Shown piece after piece: positions 1 to 8,037 of a stretch of DNA of 64,000 bases. Numbering within the stretch: position 1 is the first letter of the stretch; every line of letters starts with the position of its first letter. The stretch lies in contig JAHBXQ010000009.1 of NCBI GenBank assembly GCA_019636345.1, positions 1-64,000 of the forward strand. Direction: 5' to 3'. This DNA comes from Pirellulales bacterium (GTDB lineage: Bacteria; Planctomycetota; Planctomycetia; Pirellulales; Lacipirellulaceae). The notes beneath the pieces are model-generated. The model ran no database searches. It was not told the DNA's origin and saw nothing but the letters and a program-made list of their open reading frames with translations. A program made the translations under genes and the position numbers.

Positions 1-1
1 A

Positions 2-1081
2 TTTACCCTGATTGAGTTGCTGGTAGTGATTGCGATTATCGGGGTGCTCGTCGCATTGCTGCTCCCGGCGATCCAAAGTGCGCGGGAAGCGGCGCGGCGA
101 ACCCACTGCAAGAACAATCTCAAGAACATCGGGCTCTCGATCCTCAATTACGAGAGCGCCACCAAAGAGTTTCCGACGGGCGGGGCGAGCTATGGAGATC
201 GTATTGAGTGCTATGCCGAAAACGGCAAGGCGTGGACGGGCAAGAAGCAGGGTATGAGTTGGGCTTATCAGATCTTGCCCTATTTGGAGCAAGGGGCGCT
301 GCGCGACATTGGCAATACCGATATCGTGCAAAGCACCTACGTTCCGCTCTACAACTGTCCGTCGCGACGCGGTCCCACGCTCCACGACACCCATTGGGGG
401 GCGAGCTATCTCATGGACTATGCCGGCGCCCAGCCCGCGACGTTGGGGGCGAGCAATTCAACGGCCATGTATATCGCCACCCGGGATTTCCAGACATGCG
501 TGCGTGTGGAGTTTTCCTTTTGGAGCCCCAACAGCACAGGATACGCCGTGGCCCAGGACAACGGCGTTTTTGACGGCGTGATTGTCCGTTCGCCATGGAG
601 ACGCAGCAACGTTGATCCTGCCACCTGCGGCCCCAATCCGGCGCCTGGGGCATTTGTCACGGGCGTGCCGAATCCTACCAGAATCGCCCAAATTTCCGAC
701 GGCACGTCCAACACGATGATGATCGGCGAGAAGTACGTCTATCAACAGCACTACGATGGACGCGGAAACGATCCGTCCGACGACCGCGGCTGGCTCGACG
801 GCTGGGACCCCGACACGATGCGATCCACGATGGCCCAGCCCCTCAGCGACGCGGTCTGGAGAACGCTTTGTGCGGCGGACAATACTGCAGACAGAAGCAG
901 GTTGTACAACCAGACGTACATGTTCGGTTCGGCCCATGCGGCGGGCTTCAACAGCGTGTTTGCCGACGGGTCAGTCCGCTCGATCAGTTACGACGTTCCG
1001 ATCGAGGTGCTGAACAGCATTGGCACCAAGGGCGGCGAGGCAGGTGCGCACGAGACGACAACCCTGGAAGGGATCAATTGA
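2..1081 (+). CDS. DUF1559 domain protein, pseudopilin-like (5' partial)
   Basis: The reading frame is open from the first bases of the window, so the true start lies upstream. The visible protein opens with FTLIELLVVIAIIGVLVALL, the prepilin-type cleavage/methylation motif (the glutamate is present) followed by the hydrophobic helix, then PAIQSAREAARR and a globular domain with an Asn-rich segment. This is the layout of the very large planctomycete family with an N-terminal prepilin helix and a DUF1559 (SBP_bac_10-like) domain; near the end FADGSVRSIS is the usual C-terminal family motif. These proteins are thought to be exported and possibly assembled as pseudopilins; their role is not known. 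The stop codon overlaps the ATG of the GH3 gene by one base (TGATG), so the two are probably co-translated. Confidence 0.93.
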   Translation, partial: FTLIELLVVIAIIGVLVALLLPAIQSAREAARRTHCKNNLKNIGLSILNYESATKEFPTGGASYGDRIECYAENGKAWTGKKQGMSWAYQILPYLEQGALRDIGNTDIVQSTYVPLYNCPSRRGPTLHDTHWGASYLMDYAGAQPATLGASNSTAMYIATRDFQTCVRVEFSFWSPNSTGYAVAQDNGVFDGVIVRSPWRRSNVDPATCGPNPAPGAFVTGVPNPTRIAQISDGTSNTMMIGEKYVYQQHYDGRGNDPSDDRGWLDGWDPDTMRSTMAQPLSDAVWRTLCAADNTADRSRLYNQTYMFGSAHAAGFNSVFADGSVRSISYDVPIEVLNSIGTKGGEAGAHETTTLEGIN

Positions 1082-3108
1082 TGGACGGGTTGGCGAAGTT
1101 TCGGCTCATTGGCCCGTTGTTCTTCGGGGCGCTGTCGTTCGCGGCGATCATGGCCGCCGTGGCGATGTTGGGTGCGCAGTCGGTCTGGGGCGAGAAGATC
1201 GCAACGCCCGCAGCGAAAGTGCGTCCTGCCGCGGCCGCGGACTCGCCGCTCGATCTCACCGTCTACGACGACGTCGTCGAGAAGCTGCTCGCTCGGATGA
1301 CGCTGGCCGAGAAGGTCGGCCAGATGACCCAGGCCGAGCTGACCTCGCTGGGCGATTTGAGCGCGATCGCCGATTTGTCGCTGGGGTCGGTCCTCTGCGG
1401 CGGCGGTTCCGATCCGCAGGCGGGCAACAGCGTTCGCGCCTGGGCCGACGCCTACGACGCCTGCCAGCGTCAGTCGCAGGCCTCACGGCTCAAGATCCCG
1501 CTGCTGTTCGGGGTCGACGCCATGCACGGCCATAGCAACGTGCTGGGAGCGGTGATCTTTCCGCACAATATTGGCTTGGGTTGCTCGCGCGACGAGGATC
1601 TCGTCGAGCGAATTGGCCGAGCGACCGCCCTGGAGATCCGCGCCACCGGCGTCAATTGGGCGTTTGCGCCGTGCGTGACCGTGCCGCGCGACGATCGCTG
1701 GGGTCGCACGTACGAAGGTTACTCCGAAACGCCGGACGTGGTCGGCCCGCTCGGCGCGGCCCTGATTCGCGGTCTGCAGGGCGCCCGGCTCGACGATCCG
1801 ACGGCGGTGCTGGCTTGCGCCAAGCACTTCGTCGCCGACGGCGGAACCGCCCCGACGGCGCCGCCGGCAGGCGAAGATTTCATCCGTACGATCGCCCTCG
1901 ACCAAGGGGATGCAGCCATCGACGAAGCCGAGCTGCGCAACGTCCATCTGGCGCCGTACCGCGACGCGATCGCCGCCGGGGTCGGATCGATCATGGTCTC
2001 CTACAGCAGCTGGAACGGCCTGAAGTGCACCGCCAACGAGTACCTGCTGACGGACGTCCTCAAGGGCGAGCTGGGCTTTCAGGGGCTGGTGATCACCGAC
2101 TACAACGCGATCAAGCAGCTTGACGACGACTTCCGCGCGGCGGTTCGCAAGGCCGTCCTCGCCGGCGTCGACATGGCGATGGAGCCGAACAATTATCGCC
2201 AGTTCATCGACACGCTCGTCTCGCTCGTCGACGAGGGCGAGCTTCCCGTTGCGCGGATCGACGACGCGGTCCGACGCATCCTGCGCGTGAAGGCGGCGAT
2301 GGGGTTGCTCGGGGACGACGCCGTCACGACCGCCGATCGTTCGCTGATCGAATCCACGTTCGGCGGACCCGCGCATCGCGCGTTGGCTCGCGAGGCGGTC
2401 CAGAAGTCGCTCGTACTGCTCAAGAACGAGGGAGACCTGCTGCCGCTGGTGCGATCCGGGTCGATTCTGGTCGCCGGCCGAGGCGCCGACGATCTCGGGA
2501 TGCAGTGCGGCGGGTGGACGATCGATTGGCAGGGCAAACTCGGCGAGGTCACCACCGGCGGCACGACGATCCTGGCGGCCGTGCGTCACGCGGCGGGTTC
2601 GGGGCTGACGGTCGTCCATTCCCCCGACGGTTCCCTCGCCGCCGGCCGGCCGAAGCCCGACGTCGCGCTGGTCGTCGTCGGCGAGCCGCCCTACGCCGAG
2701 GGGAACGGCGACACGGCCGACCTCTCGCTCGCCGCCGAGGATCTGACGGCGGTCGCCAACGCCCGGAATACCGGGGCGCCGGTCGTCCTGGTCGTCCTCT
2801 CGGGGCGCCCGTTGGAGTTGGGCCCGGCGCTCGCCTCTTGCGACGCGGTCGTCGCCGCTTGGCTGCCCGGCACCGAGGGAGCGGGCGTGGTCGACGTGCT
2901 GTTCGGCGACTCCTCGCCCAGCGGACAGCTGTCCTTCTCGTGGCCCCAGTCGAGCGAACAGCATCCGCTCAATGTGGGCGTCGAGCCCTACGATCCCCTC
3001 TTTCCCGTCGGCCACGGCCTGCGCTACGGCTCCTCCAGCCACGCAGCGACCGCTTCGCCCGAGTCGCGCGCGGTGGTGGAACCGGTCGGCGTCTTGCTGC
3101 CGCAATGA
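1081..3108 (+). CDS. Glycoside hydrolase family 3 beta-glucosidase, secreted
   Basis: A 675-residue GH3 protein that should hydrolyse terminal beta-linked glucose or xylose from oligosaccharides. The start is the ATG overlapping the preceding stop; it gives an N-terminal hydrophobic segment at about residues 10-35 that reads as a signal peptide or anchor. MTLAEKVGQMTQ, GVDAMHGH, FPHNIGLG, RWGRTYEGYSE and KHFVADGGT are typical GH3 N-terminal-domain motifs. The probable nucleophile is Asp340 in ITDYNAI (SDW in most relatives, so the preceding Ser is replaced by Thr). The second domain carries SLVLLKNEGDLLPL and ends in the family's GQLSFSWP and FPVGHGLRYG. It sits between a pseudopilin-like gene and another glycosidase, which suggests extracellular polysaccharide use. 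The exact substrate cannot be read from sequence. Confidence 0.95.
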   Translation: MDGLAKFRLIGPLFFGALSFAAIMAAVAMLGAQSVWGEKIATPAAKVRPAAAADSPLDLTVYDDVVEKLLARMTLAEKVGQMTQAELTSLGDLSAIADLSLGSVLCGGGSDPQAGNSVRAWADAYDACQRQSQASRLKIPLLFGVDAMHGHSNVLGAVIFPHNIGLGCSRDEDLVERIGRATALEIRATGVNWAFAPCVTVPRDDRWGRTYEGYSETPDVVGPLGAALIRGLQGARLDDPTAVLACAKHFVADGGTAPTAPPAGEDFIRTIALDQGDAAIDEAELRNVHLAPYRDAIAAGVGSIMVSYSSWNGLKCTANEYLLTDVLKGELGFQGLVITDYNAIKQLDDDFRAAVRKAVLAGVDMAMEPNNYRQFIDTLVSLVDEGELPVARIDDAVRRILRVKAAMGLLGDDAVTTADRSLIESTFGGPAHRALAREAVQKSLVLLKNEGDLLPLVRSGSILVAGRGADDLGMQCGGWTIDWQGKLGEVTTGGTTILAAVRHAAGSGLTVVHSPDGSLAAGRPKPDVALVVVGEPPYAEGNGDTADLSLAAEDLTAVANARNTGAPVVLVVLSGRPLELGPALASCDAVVAAWLPGTEGAGVVDVLFGDSSPSGQLSFSWPQSSEQHPLNVGVEPYDPLFPVGHGLRYGSSSHAATASPESRAVVEPVGVLLPQ

Positions 3109-3149
3109 CGTTGCGTCGTCGCGCCGCTTGATCTTTGATTTGGCTTGCC

Positions 3150-5129
3150 ATGTTTGCCATTGCGCCCCGTCGTCGACTCGATTCGCGGCTGCTGGTTCTC
3201 GTCCTTGCCGGCTGCGCGTGGTTTGCGTGCGCGACATGTTCGGTGCGGGCCCAGGTGAACGTCCAGGCGACGATCGACCCGCTCACCACGCGGGCGATTA
3301 TGCCGGAGGGGTTTCTGGGGATCCATACGTCGGTCTACAGCAACACGATAGATCATGCGCTGCTGCCGGGGCGGCTCGGCGAAGCGGGGGTGCAGACGCT
3401 GCGCTACCCTGGGGGCGGGTACGCGGACGTGTTTCACTGGTCGATCGCTCGGGCTTCGTGGCTTAACGGGATTACCGGCGGCGGCCTGTCGCCCTGGTGG
3501 GGCGAGGCGGGCAACTTCGGCTGGATGTCGTGGAGCTCCCATCTTCCGAACTTCCTCAATCTAGTCGACGCCACCCCCGGCGGACGAGCGACGATCACTG
3601 TGAACAACGGCTCGGCCCTCAAGCTGGTCAACGGGCAGATGGCCGTCCCCGATTTCGGCGGCCAACCGCAGGAAGCCGCCGCCTGGTTCGCCTACGTCAA
3701 CGCCGACCCCGCGATCTACGGCACCCCCGACGACGTCGTCTTGGGAATCGACCAGCAAGGAAACGACTGGCGCACGGCCGGACATTGGGCCCGACTGCGG
3801 GCCTCGACGCCGCAGCAGTACCAGGCCTGGGCCACCGCCGCCGGGACGTTCGATCCGCTCAACTCGTTCCTGGCGATCAACCGCACGGAGTCCTACGGCA
3901 TCGAGTACTGGGAGATCGGCAACGAAACTTTCGGCACGGGTTACTACGGCGGCGGCACGGGGTACTCAGTCAACTACGACGTTCCCTACTCCGGCAACAA
4001 CAGCCACCGCAACGGCCACCCCGATCTGTCGCCGACGGCGTACGGGCATGACGTCGTGAACTTCGCAACGCTGATGAAGGCGGTCGACCCGACGATCAAG
4101 ATCGGGGCCGTGCTGAACACCCCTCCCGACGACAACAGTTGGGGGCCGACCTGGAACAGCGACGTCCTGGCCGTCGCGGGAGAGTCGATCGATTTCGCCG
4201 CGATTCACTGGTATCCCTGGGCGCAAAACGATTCGGCGATGCTTGCCAAGGTGCGCAATGACTTGCCGCCGATGATCTCGCAACTGCGAAGCTCGATCGC
4301 CGCATCGCGCGCCGACGGGGGTGCGGAAGTCGAGATCTTCGTAACGGAGTTCGAGACCAACCCCGGGTACACGCCAAACAGCCCCGGGCTGAATCCCGTG
4401 TTCGCGGCAAACGCTTACGCGACTTGGCTGGGGCTGGGGGTGTCGAGCGTCCAGTGGTTGGAGTTGCATTCCTCGACCTTTTTGAACGACGCCCAAGATC
4501 GCTTGCCGGTGTTCCACGCCGTTTCGCTTGTCGACAAGTTCGCCAAGCCGGGAGACGAGATCGTCGCCGCCGCTTCCACCGTCGCCAACCTCAGCGTCCA
4601 TGCCAGCCGGCAAGCCGACGGCTCGTACGGGATCCTGCTGGTCAACTCGAGCACCGCGACCAACGGCGCCGCCAACGTCACGGTCAACCTGGGCGAGGGC
4701 CGGCACGGCGGCGCGGCTCAACAGTTCTTGTACGGGTTGACGCAGGTGAACGCTTCGACCGCGCCGGTCGAAACGACGCTGACCGATCTCGCCGATCAGT
4801 TCACGGTAACGGTCCCGCGGTTGTCGGTCATGACGTTGGTCCTCGCCCCGCCGAGCGCCGACGCCGACTTCAACGGCGACGAACTTGTCGACGGCGGCGA
4901 CTTTCTGATTTGGCAGCGGGGCTTCGGCGCGCAGGGGGCGATGTTGTCGCAAGGGGACGCGACCGGCGACTTCCAAGTCGACGCCGCCGACCTCGCGGCG
5001 TGGCTCCAGCAGTTCGGAATCGTCGTCCAAGCGAGCGCCCAAGGGCAACCGATTCCTGAACCGGCGACGTGGCTGCTCGCAACGGTCGCAGCCCTCTCGG
5101 CTGCCGCGCGGACGCGCGCCTCGCGCTGA
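3150..5129 (+). CDS. Arabinofuranosidase-like glycoside hydrolase with dockerin-like segment and PEP-CTERM anchor
   Basis: A 659-residue exported protein. ATG 3150 is preferred over an in-frame TTG at 3135 because it opens a clean signal peptide (Arg-rich start, LLVLVLAGCAWFACATC, cleavage near VRAQ). The catalytic region resembles clan GH-A arabinofuranosidases (GH51-like): IGNE with likely acid/base Glu259, HWYPW, and VTEFE with likely nucleophile Glu400, followed by a beta-sandwich. At about residues 570-625 DFNGDELVDGGDFLIW and a second copy of the pattern form a dockerin-I-like calcium loop pair, common in planctomycete extracellular proteins. The end IPEPATWLLATVAA followed by Arg residues is a PEP-CTERM sorting signal for exosortase. 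Family number and substrate are inferred; GH39- or GH30-like specificity is possible. Confidence 0.85.
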   Translation: MFAIAPRRRLDSRLLVLVLAGCAWFACATCSVRAQVNVQATIDPLTTRAIMPEGFLGIHTSVYSNTIDHALLPGRLGEAGVQTLRYPGGGYADVFHWSIARASWLNGITGGGLSPWWGEAGNFGWMSWSSHLPNFLNLVDATPGGRATITVNNGSALKLVNGQMAVPDFGGQPQEAAAWFAYVNADPAIYGTPDDVVLGIDQQGNDWRTAGHWARLRASTPQQYQAWATAAGTFDPLNSFLAINRTESYGIEYWEIGNETFGTGYYGGGTGYSVNYDVPYSGNNSHRNGHPDLSPTAYGHDVVNFATLMKAVDPTIKIGAVLNTPPDDNSWGPTWNSDVLAVAGESIDFAAIHWYPWAQNDSAMLAKVRNDLPPMISQLRSSIAASRADGGAEVEIFVTEFETNPGYTPNSPGLNPVFAANAYATWLGLGVSSVQWLELHSSTFLNDAQDRLPVFHAVSLVDKFAKPGDEIVAAASTVANLSVHASRQADGSYGILLVNSSTATNGAANVTVNLGEGRHGGAAQQFLYGLTQVNASTAPVETTLTDLADQFTVTVPRLSVMTLVLAPPSADADFNGDELVDGGDFLIWQRGFGAQGAMLSQGDATGDFQVDAADLAAWLQQFGIVVQASAQGQPIPEPATWLLATVAALSAAARTRASR

Positions 5130-5205
5130 GCACCGAGGGTGTCCGTGAATTTCGACCGCTCCGCTTGTCCGCGCGATCCCGCCGTCCCCTTGCGGCCGCC
5201 GCCGC

Positions 5206-5886
5206 TCAGAGCATGGTCCGCGCGGTGATCCAGGCGCCGACTGCCAGGACAGCCCAACCGGTGACGGTGCGAGCCCAGAATTCGATGTGACCCGCGGCGT
5301 TGAACGCCGCCCCCAGTTTCTGCGAACCCGCCGCGATGAGCGCCGCGAAGACGATCACCGGCAGCGCCGTCCCGATGCCGTACAACAGCGGCAGCGTCAC
5401 GCTTGAACCGGCCTTGAGCGAGGCCATGACGTTGCCGAAGAACAACGCCGCCGAAGTCGGGCAGAAGGCCAGCGCGAACGCGACTCCCAACAGCAACGCG
5501 CCGAAAATGCCCAGGGCGTCGACGCGCTTCTTGAGTTTCTCGGAGACGCCCCCGCCGCTCCCCAGATTGATCTCGATCAGTCCGACGAGAAACATCCCCA
5601 ATAAGATCAGCGCGGGGCCCAGCAGCAAGTTCATGTACTTCTGCAAGAACAGCGACGCCTGCGGCGCCGACAACGCGGTTTTCACCAGCACGAACGCCAA
5701 TGCCAAATACGCCGCCGTTCTCCCTAGCGTGTACAACAATCCCGCCAGCAGCACGTAACGCTTGTCGTTGACGCGCCGCCCGATGTAGCTGATCGCCGCG
5801 ATGTTTGTCGCCAGGGGGCACGGGCTAATCGACGTCAGGATCCCCAGCCACAGGGCCGACGCCGCGGCCAACGTGAATTCGGTCAT
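5206..5886 (-). CDS. arsG: ArsG-family aromatic arsenical efflux permease (CcdA/LysE-like)
   Basis: A 226-residue protein with about six hydrophobic helices. SPCPLATNIAAISYIGRRV near the N-terminus and ALAFCPTSAALFFG in the middle are the paired Cys-Pro motifs of the CcdA/DsbD-like membrane superfamily; the closest family I know is the ArsG type, linked to efflux of aromatic aminoarsenicals. The start overlaps the stop of the upstream arsF gene by four bases (ATGA), so translation is coupled and this is the last gene of the operon. A cytochrome c biogenesis CcdA function is the main alternative; the arsR/arsP/arsF context argues against it. Confidence 0.8.
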   Translation of the reverse strand: MTEFTLAAASALWLGILTSISPCPLATNIAAISYIGRRVNDKRYVLLAGLLYTLGRTAAYLALAFVLVKTALSAPQASLFLQKYMNLLLGPALILLGMFLVGLIEINLGSGGGVSEKLKKRVDALGIFGALLLGVAFALAFCPTSAALFFGNVMASLKAGSSVTLPLLYGIGTALPVIVFAALIAAGSQKLGAAFNAAGHIEFWARTVTGWAVLAVGAWITARTML

Positions 5887-6341
5887 TCCTTCGACTCCGC
5901 TTCTTCCTTGGTTTGCTTGAGATAGGCGGCGACGCTGCCGCGGACGTGGGCGGCCAACTCTTCGGGCTTGCCGACCAGCTGCCAAACCTTCGGCAACGGT
6001 TCCCAGCGGACGACTTTGCCGTCGAACACGTTGGCCGTGACTAACACCGGGCCGTCGACCTTGTACGACTTGACGAGCGCCGCGTTCTTTTTGTCTTGGA
6101 AGTCGACGAACTGGAACACGACGACGCGCGACTTGACTTCCTTGGGAAAGCCCTTCAGAACCGCCTCCTCCGCGAGCGCCCCGATCCGTTTGCAGGTCGG
6201 GCACCGCTGCGTGCGATGAAAGTAGACGGCGATCACCTGGTGCTCGGGCGCCTTCGCGACCGTCGCCGTGTCGCCCGGGGATTCCGCCGCCGTCGCCGCC
6301 GCTTGCAACAGCGCGATTGCCGCGACAATGCTGGTCCACAT
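5883..6341 (-). CDS. arsF: ArsF-family thioredoxin-fold protein, exported
   Basis: A 152-residue protein with a signal peptide (MWTSIVAAIALLQAAATAA) and then a thioredoxin-like domain: VIAVYFHRTQRCPTCKRI carries the redox CPTC pair, and DGPVLV supplies the cis-Pro strand. This is the pattern named 'nitrophenyl compound nitroreductase subunit ArsF'. The likely role is an envelope redox step on (nitro)aromatic arsenicals before export by ArsG; this follows from family naming and context only. An AAGGAG ribosome site lies 7 bases before the ATG. The upstream gene is a second copy of the same family. It is coupled to arsG by an ATGA overlap. Confidence 0.78.
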   Translation of the reverse strand: MWTSIVAAIALLQAAATAAESPGDTATVAKAPEHQVIAVYFHRTQRCPTCKRIGALAEEAVLKGFPKEVKSRVVVFQFVDFQDKKNAALVKSYKVDGPVLVTANVFDGKVVRWEPLPKVWQLVGKPEELAAHVRGSVAAYLKQTKEEAESKE

Positions 6342-6376
6342 GGTTCCGCTCCTTGATCGTGGATTGCGATGATCGT

Positions 6377-6850
6377 TCACTTGGCCGCGAGGAATTCTTT
6401 GGCCTCCGCGGCGACGTACTCGATGAAGGCCGGCTTGTCGCCCACCAGTTCCCACACTCGGCCGAGGTTTCTCCACTGGCCGTCCCGCCCCTCGTGCCGC
6501 TGCACGAGCACCACCGTCGGGGCGACGATTTCGTACTCGGATGCGAATCGGGCGTTGCTTGCCGTCTCGTAGTTCAGGATGCGCCATGCGACCTGCCCGC
6601 CGGCCAGCTCCGCGGCCAGATGCGAGTCGACCGCTTCCCGGGCGTATCTTTCAATCGTCTGGCAGGTCGGGCAGCGGACGTTGCCGTGAAAGTATGCGAC
6701 CACCAACCCCTCGTCCGGCAACGTCGCGGCCGCGTCGTCGCTGGCCGCGTCGGCGCCGTCGCTCGCGGCGTACTCGCGGCGAATCGTCACGGCGACCGCT
6801 GCGACGACAAACGCCAGCAGCGCCGTACGCAAGATCACTTTGGCATTCAT
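6377..6850 (-). CDS. Second ArsF-like thioredoxin-fold protein, membrane-anchored
   Basis: A 157-residue paralogue of the next gene. MNAKVILRTALLAFVVAAVAV is an uncleaved-looking anchor, followed by an Asp/Ala-rich linker (residues about 28-45) and the domain VVAYFHGNVRCPTCQTIERY with the CPTC redox pair and APTVVLV as the cis-Pro region. The shared segments HG/HR-x-RCPTC, VWELVG and the C-terminal Lys/Glu-rich helix match arsF, so the pair looks like a tandem duplication that has diverged strongly. Good ribosome site AAGGAA 7 bases upstream. Two ArsF-like proteins in one operon could form a heterodimer or act in series; that is inference. Confidence 0.75.
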   Translation of the reverse strand: MNAKVILRTALLAFVVAAVAVTIRREYAASDGADAASDDAAATLPDEGLVVAYFHGNVRCPTCQTIERYAREAVDSHLAAELAGGQVAWRILNYETASNARFASEYEIVAPTVVLVQRHEGRDGQWRNLGRVWELVGDKPAFIEYVAAEAKEFLAAK

Positions 6851-6897
6851 CAGTCAGTTCCTTCAGTTCCAGGCATTCGCTTCCAGGCCGCGGTCGT

Positions 6898-7677
6898 TCA
6901 CGATCGCAGGTTCGCCATCATCGCCGGCAGTCGGGTGCGATACGCGTCGAGGAACGCCGCCTCGCACTCGGCCAACGGGCGAACCGGCACAAGGTCGCCG
7001 ACCTCGCTCGGCGTCAGCCCCGACTCCGCGAGCGTTGCCGACGCCCCGGCGGCCATCCGACCGACCGCGTGCAGCGCGTCCGCCGGAGCAAGTCCGAACG
7101 ACTTCGCCTGCTCGACAAGCTCAGCCAACTGCGGCCACAGGTACGTCGGACCCATCGCCGTAATCACCGCGTAGATCTCCAGCGTGCGTTCCTCGACTTC
7201 CGGCGCGGCGCCAAGCGGTTCGAACAGACGCCGGAGGAGTCCTCGGTCCGCCGCCGACAACTCGTCGCCGAACGCCAGCGGATTGAACCCCTGGCCGACG
7301 AGCGACGGGGCGTTCGGAATCGCCCGCGCGAAGCGGTTGAACCCCCCGGCCAGTTCGGCGAGCTTCGTCAGCTTGACTTTCGGCGCCAACGACACGACGA
7401 CAGCGTTTTGTCGCAGCGATCCGGCAAGCGCCGGGAGCGCTTTGGCCATGGCCGGCGGGTGGACCGCGACGAACACGACATCCTGCTGAGCGGCGACGGA
7501 ATTGTCGCCCTGCAGGGTTTGCAGCCGCCCCCCGCATCGCGGCAGACGCTGAAGTGCCGCTCCGTCGACGTCGGCGGCGACGACCGCGGGAAACTCCAGC
7601 CCGGCCCGTTCCCACCCCCCCAACAGGATGCGGGCGATTCGTCCTGCTCCGACAAATCCAATGGTCTTCTCGAACAT
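6898..7677 (-). CDS. Pyrroline-5-carboxylate reductase-like NAD(P)-binding protein
   Basis: A 259-residue Rossmann protein of the ProC/F420-oxidoreductase fold. IGFVGAGRIARILLGGW is the dinucleotide-binding loop, and VFVAVHPPAM is the V-x-x-AVKP-like strand of ProC (Lys replaced by His in this copy). ARAIPNAPSLVGQG resembles the ProC motif RxMPNTP, with IPN for MPN, and the C-terminal SGLTPSEVGDLVPVRPL differs from the proline-synthesis enzymes, where a conserved substrate-binding stretch is expected here. It sits inside an arsenical operon rather than with proline genes. I therefore call the fold with confidence and the proline function with little. GGGGGA ribosome site 7-8 bases before the ATG. 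Confidence 0.7.
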   Translation of the reverse strand: MFEKTIGFVGAGRIARILLGGWERAGLEFPAVVAADVDGAALQRLPRCGGRLQTLQGDNSVAAQQDVVFVAVHPPAMAKALPALAGSLRQNAVVVSLAPKVKLTKLAELAGGFNRFARAIPNAPSLVGQGFNPLAFGDELSAADRGLLRRLFEPLGAAPEVEERTLEIYAVITAMGPTYLWPQLAELVEQAKSFGLAPADALHAVGRMAAGASATLAESGLTPSEVGDLVPVRPLAECEAAFLDAYRTRLPAMMANLRS

Positions 7678-7713
7678 GATTCGATCCCCCCGTGCGATGA
7701 CGGCGCCCCTGTC

Positions 7714-7791
7714 GAAAAGGGGACAGGCACGCTCGCGGATTGCTCTTGGCATGGGTGCGCCGGCATTGGTCCGCGAACCGGTCCCCTTCTC
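7714..7791. repeat. Imperfect palindrome of the GGGGACAGGC type inside the ars operon
   Basis: The outer arms GAAAAGGGGAC (7714-7724) and GTCCCCTTCTC (7781-7791) pair in 10 of 11 positions, and the inner arms TCGCGGA and TCCGCGA pair exactly. The left half (AAGGGGACAGGC, then CTCGCGGATTGC) recurs at 42869-42895. It looks like a small non-coding mobile or REP-type element that fell into the gap between the ProC-like gene and the thioredoxin gene. Confidence 0.7.
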
Positions 7792-7800
7792 AACGAACGC

Positions 7801-8037
7801 CTAGCGCGGCAGCAGTGCGACGATCTCCTGCGGAGTCGCGACCCTGCCGACCAGCTTGACCTGCCCGTCGACGACCAAGGCCGGCGTCGTCATGACGCCG
7901 AATTCGACGATTTTGTTGATGTCCTCGATCTTCTCGACCTCGGCCGAGAGCCCGAGTTCCTTGAGGGCAGTTTCCGTGTTCTCCTTCAGCGCGACGCATT
8001 TCTTACAGCCGGTTCCGAGAACTTGAATCTTGATCAT
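7801..8037 (-). CDS. Small thioredoxin-family redox protein
   Basis: A 78-residue protein, MIKIQVLGTGCKKCVAL with a CKKC redox pair at residues 11-14, MTTPALVV as the cis-Pro loop and a short C-terminal helix. It belongs to the 'redox-active disulfide protein 2' thioredoxin group that is nearly always next to an ArsP/DUF318 permease. Its start overlaps the arsP stop by four bases (ATGA), so it is translationally coupled to the permease. In arsEFG-type operons a protein of this kind is a candidate for ArsE, but I am not sure that name applies. Confidence 0.85.
   Translation of the reverse strand: MIKIQVLGTGCKKCVALKENTETALKELGLSAEVEKIEDINKIVEFGVMTTPALVVDGQVKLVGRVATPQEIVALLPR

Noticed and set aside
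868-1080. Upstream extension of the GH3 frame
   Set aside because: It lies inside the DUF1559 gene; the ATG at 1081 opens a signal peptide and overlaps the preceding stop.
1483-3237. 584-codon minus-strand frame across the GH3 gene
   Set aside because: Low-complexity Arg/Ala/Gly composition and complete overlap with a clear GH3 enzyme.
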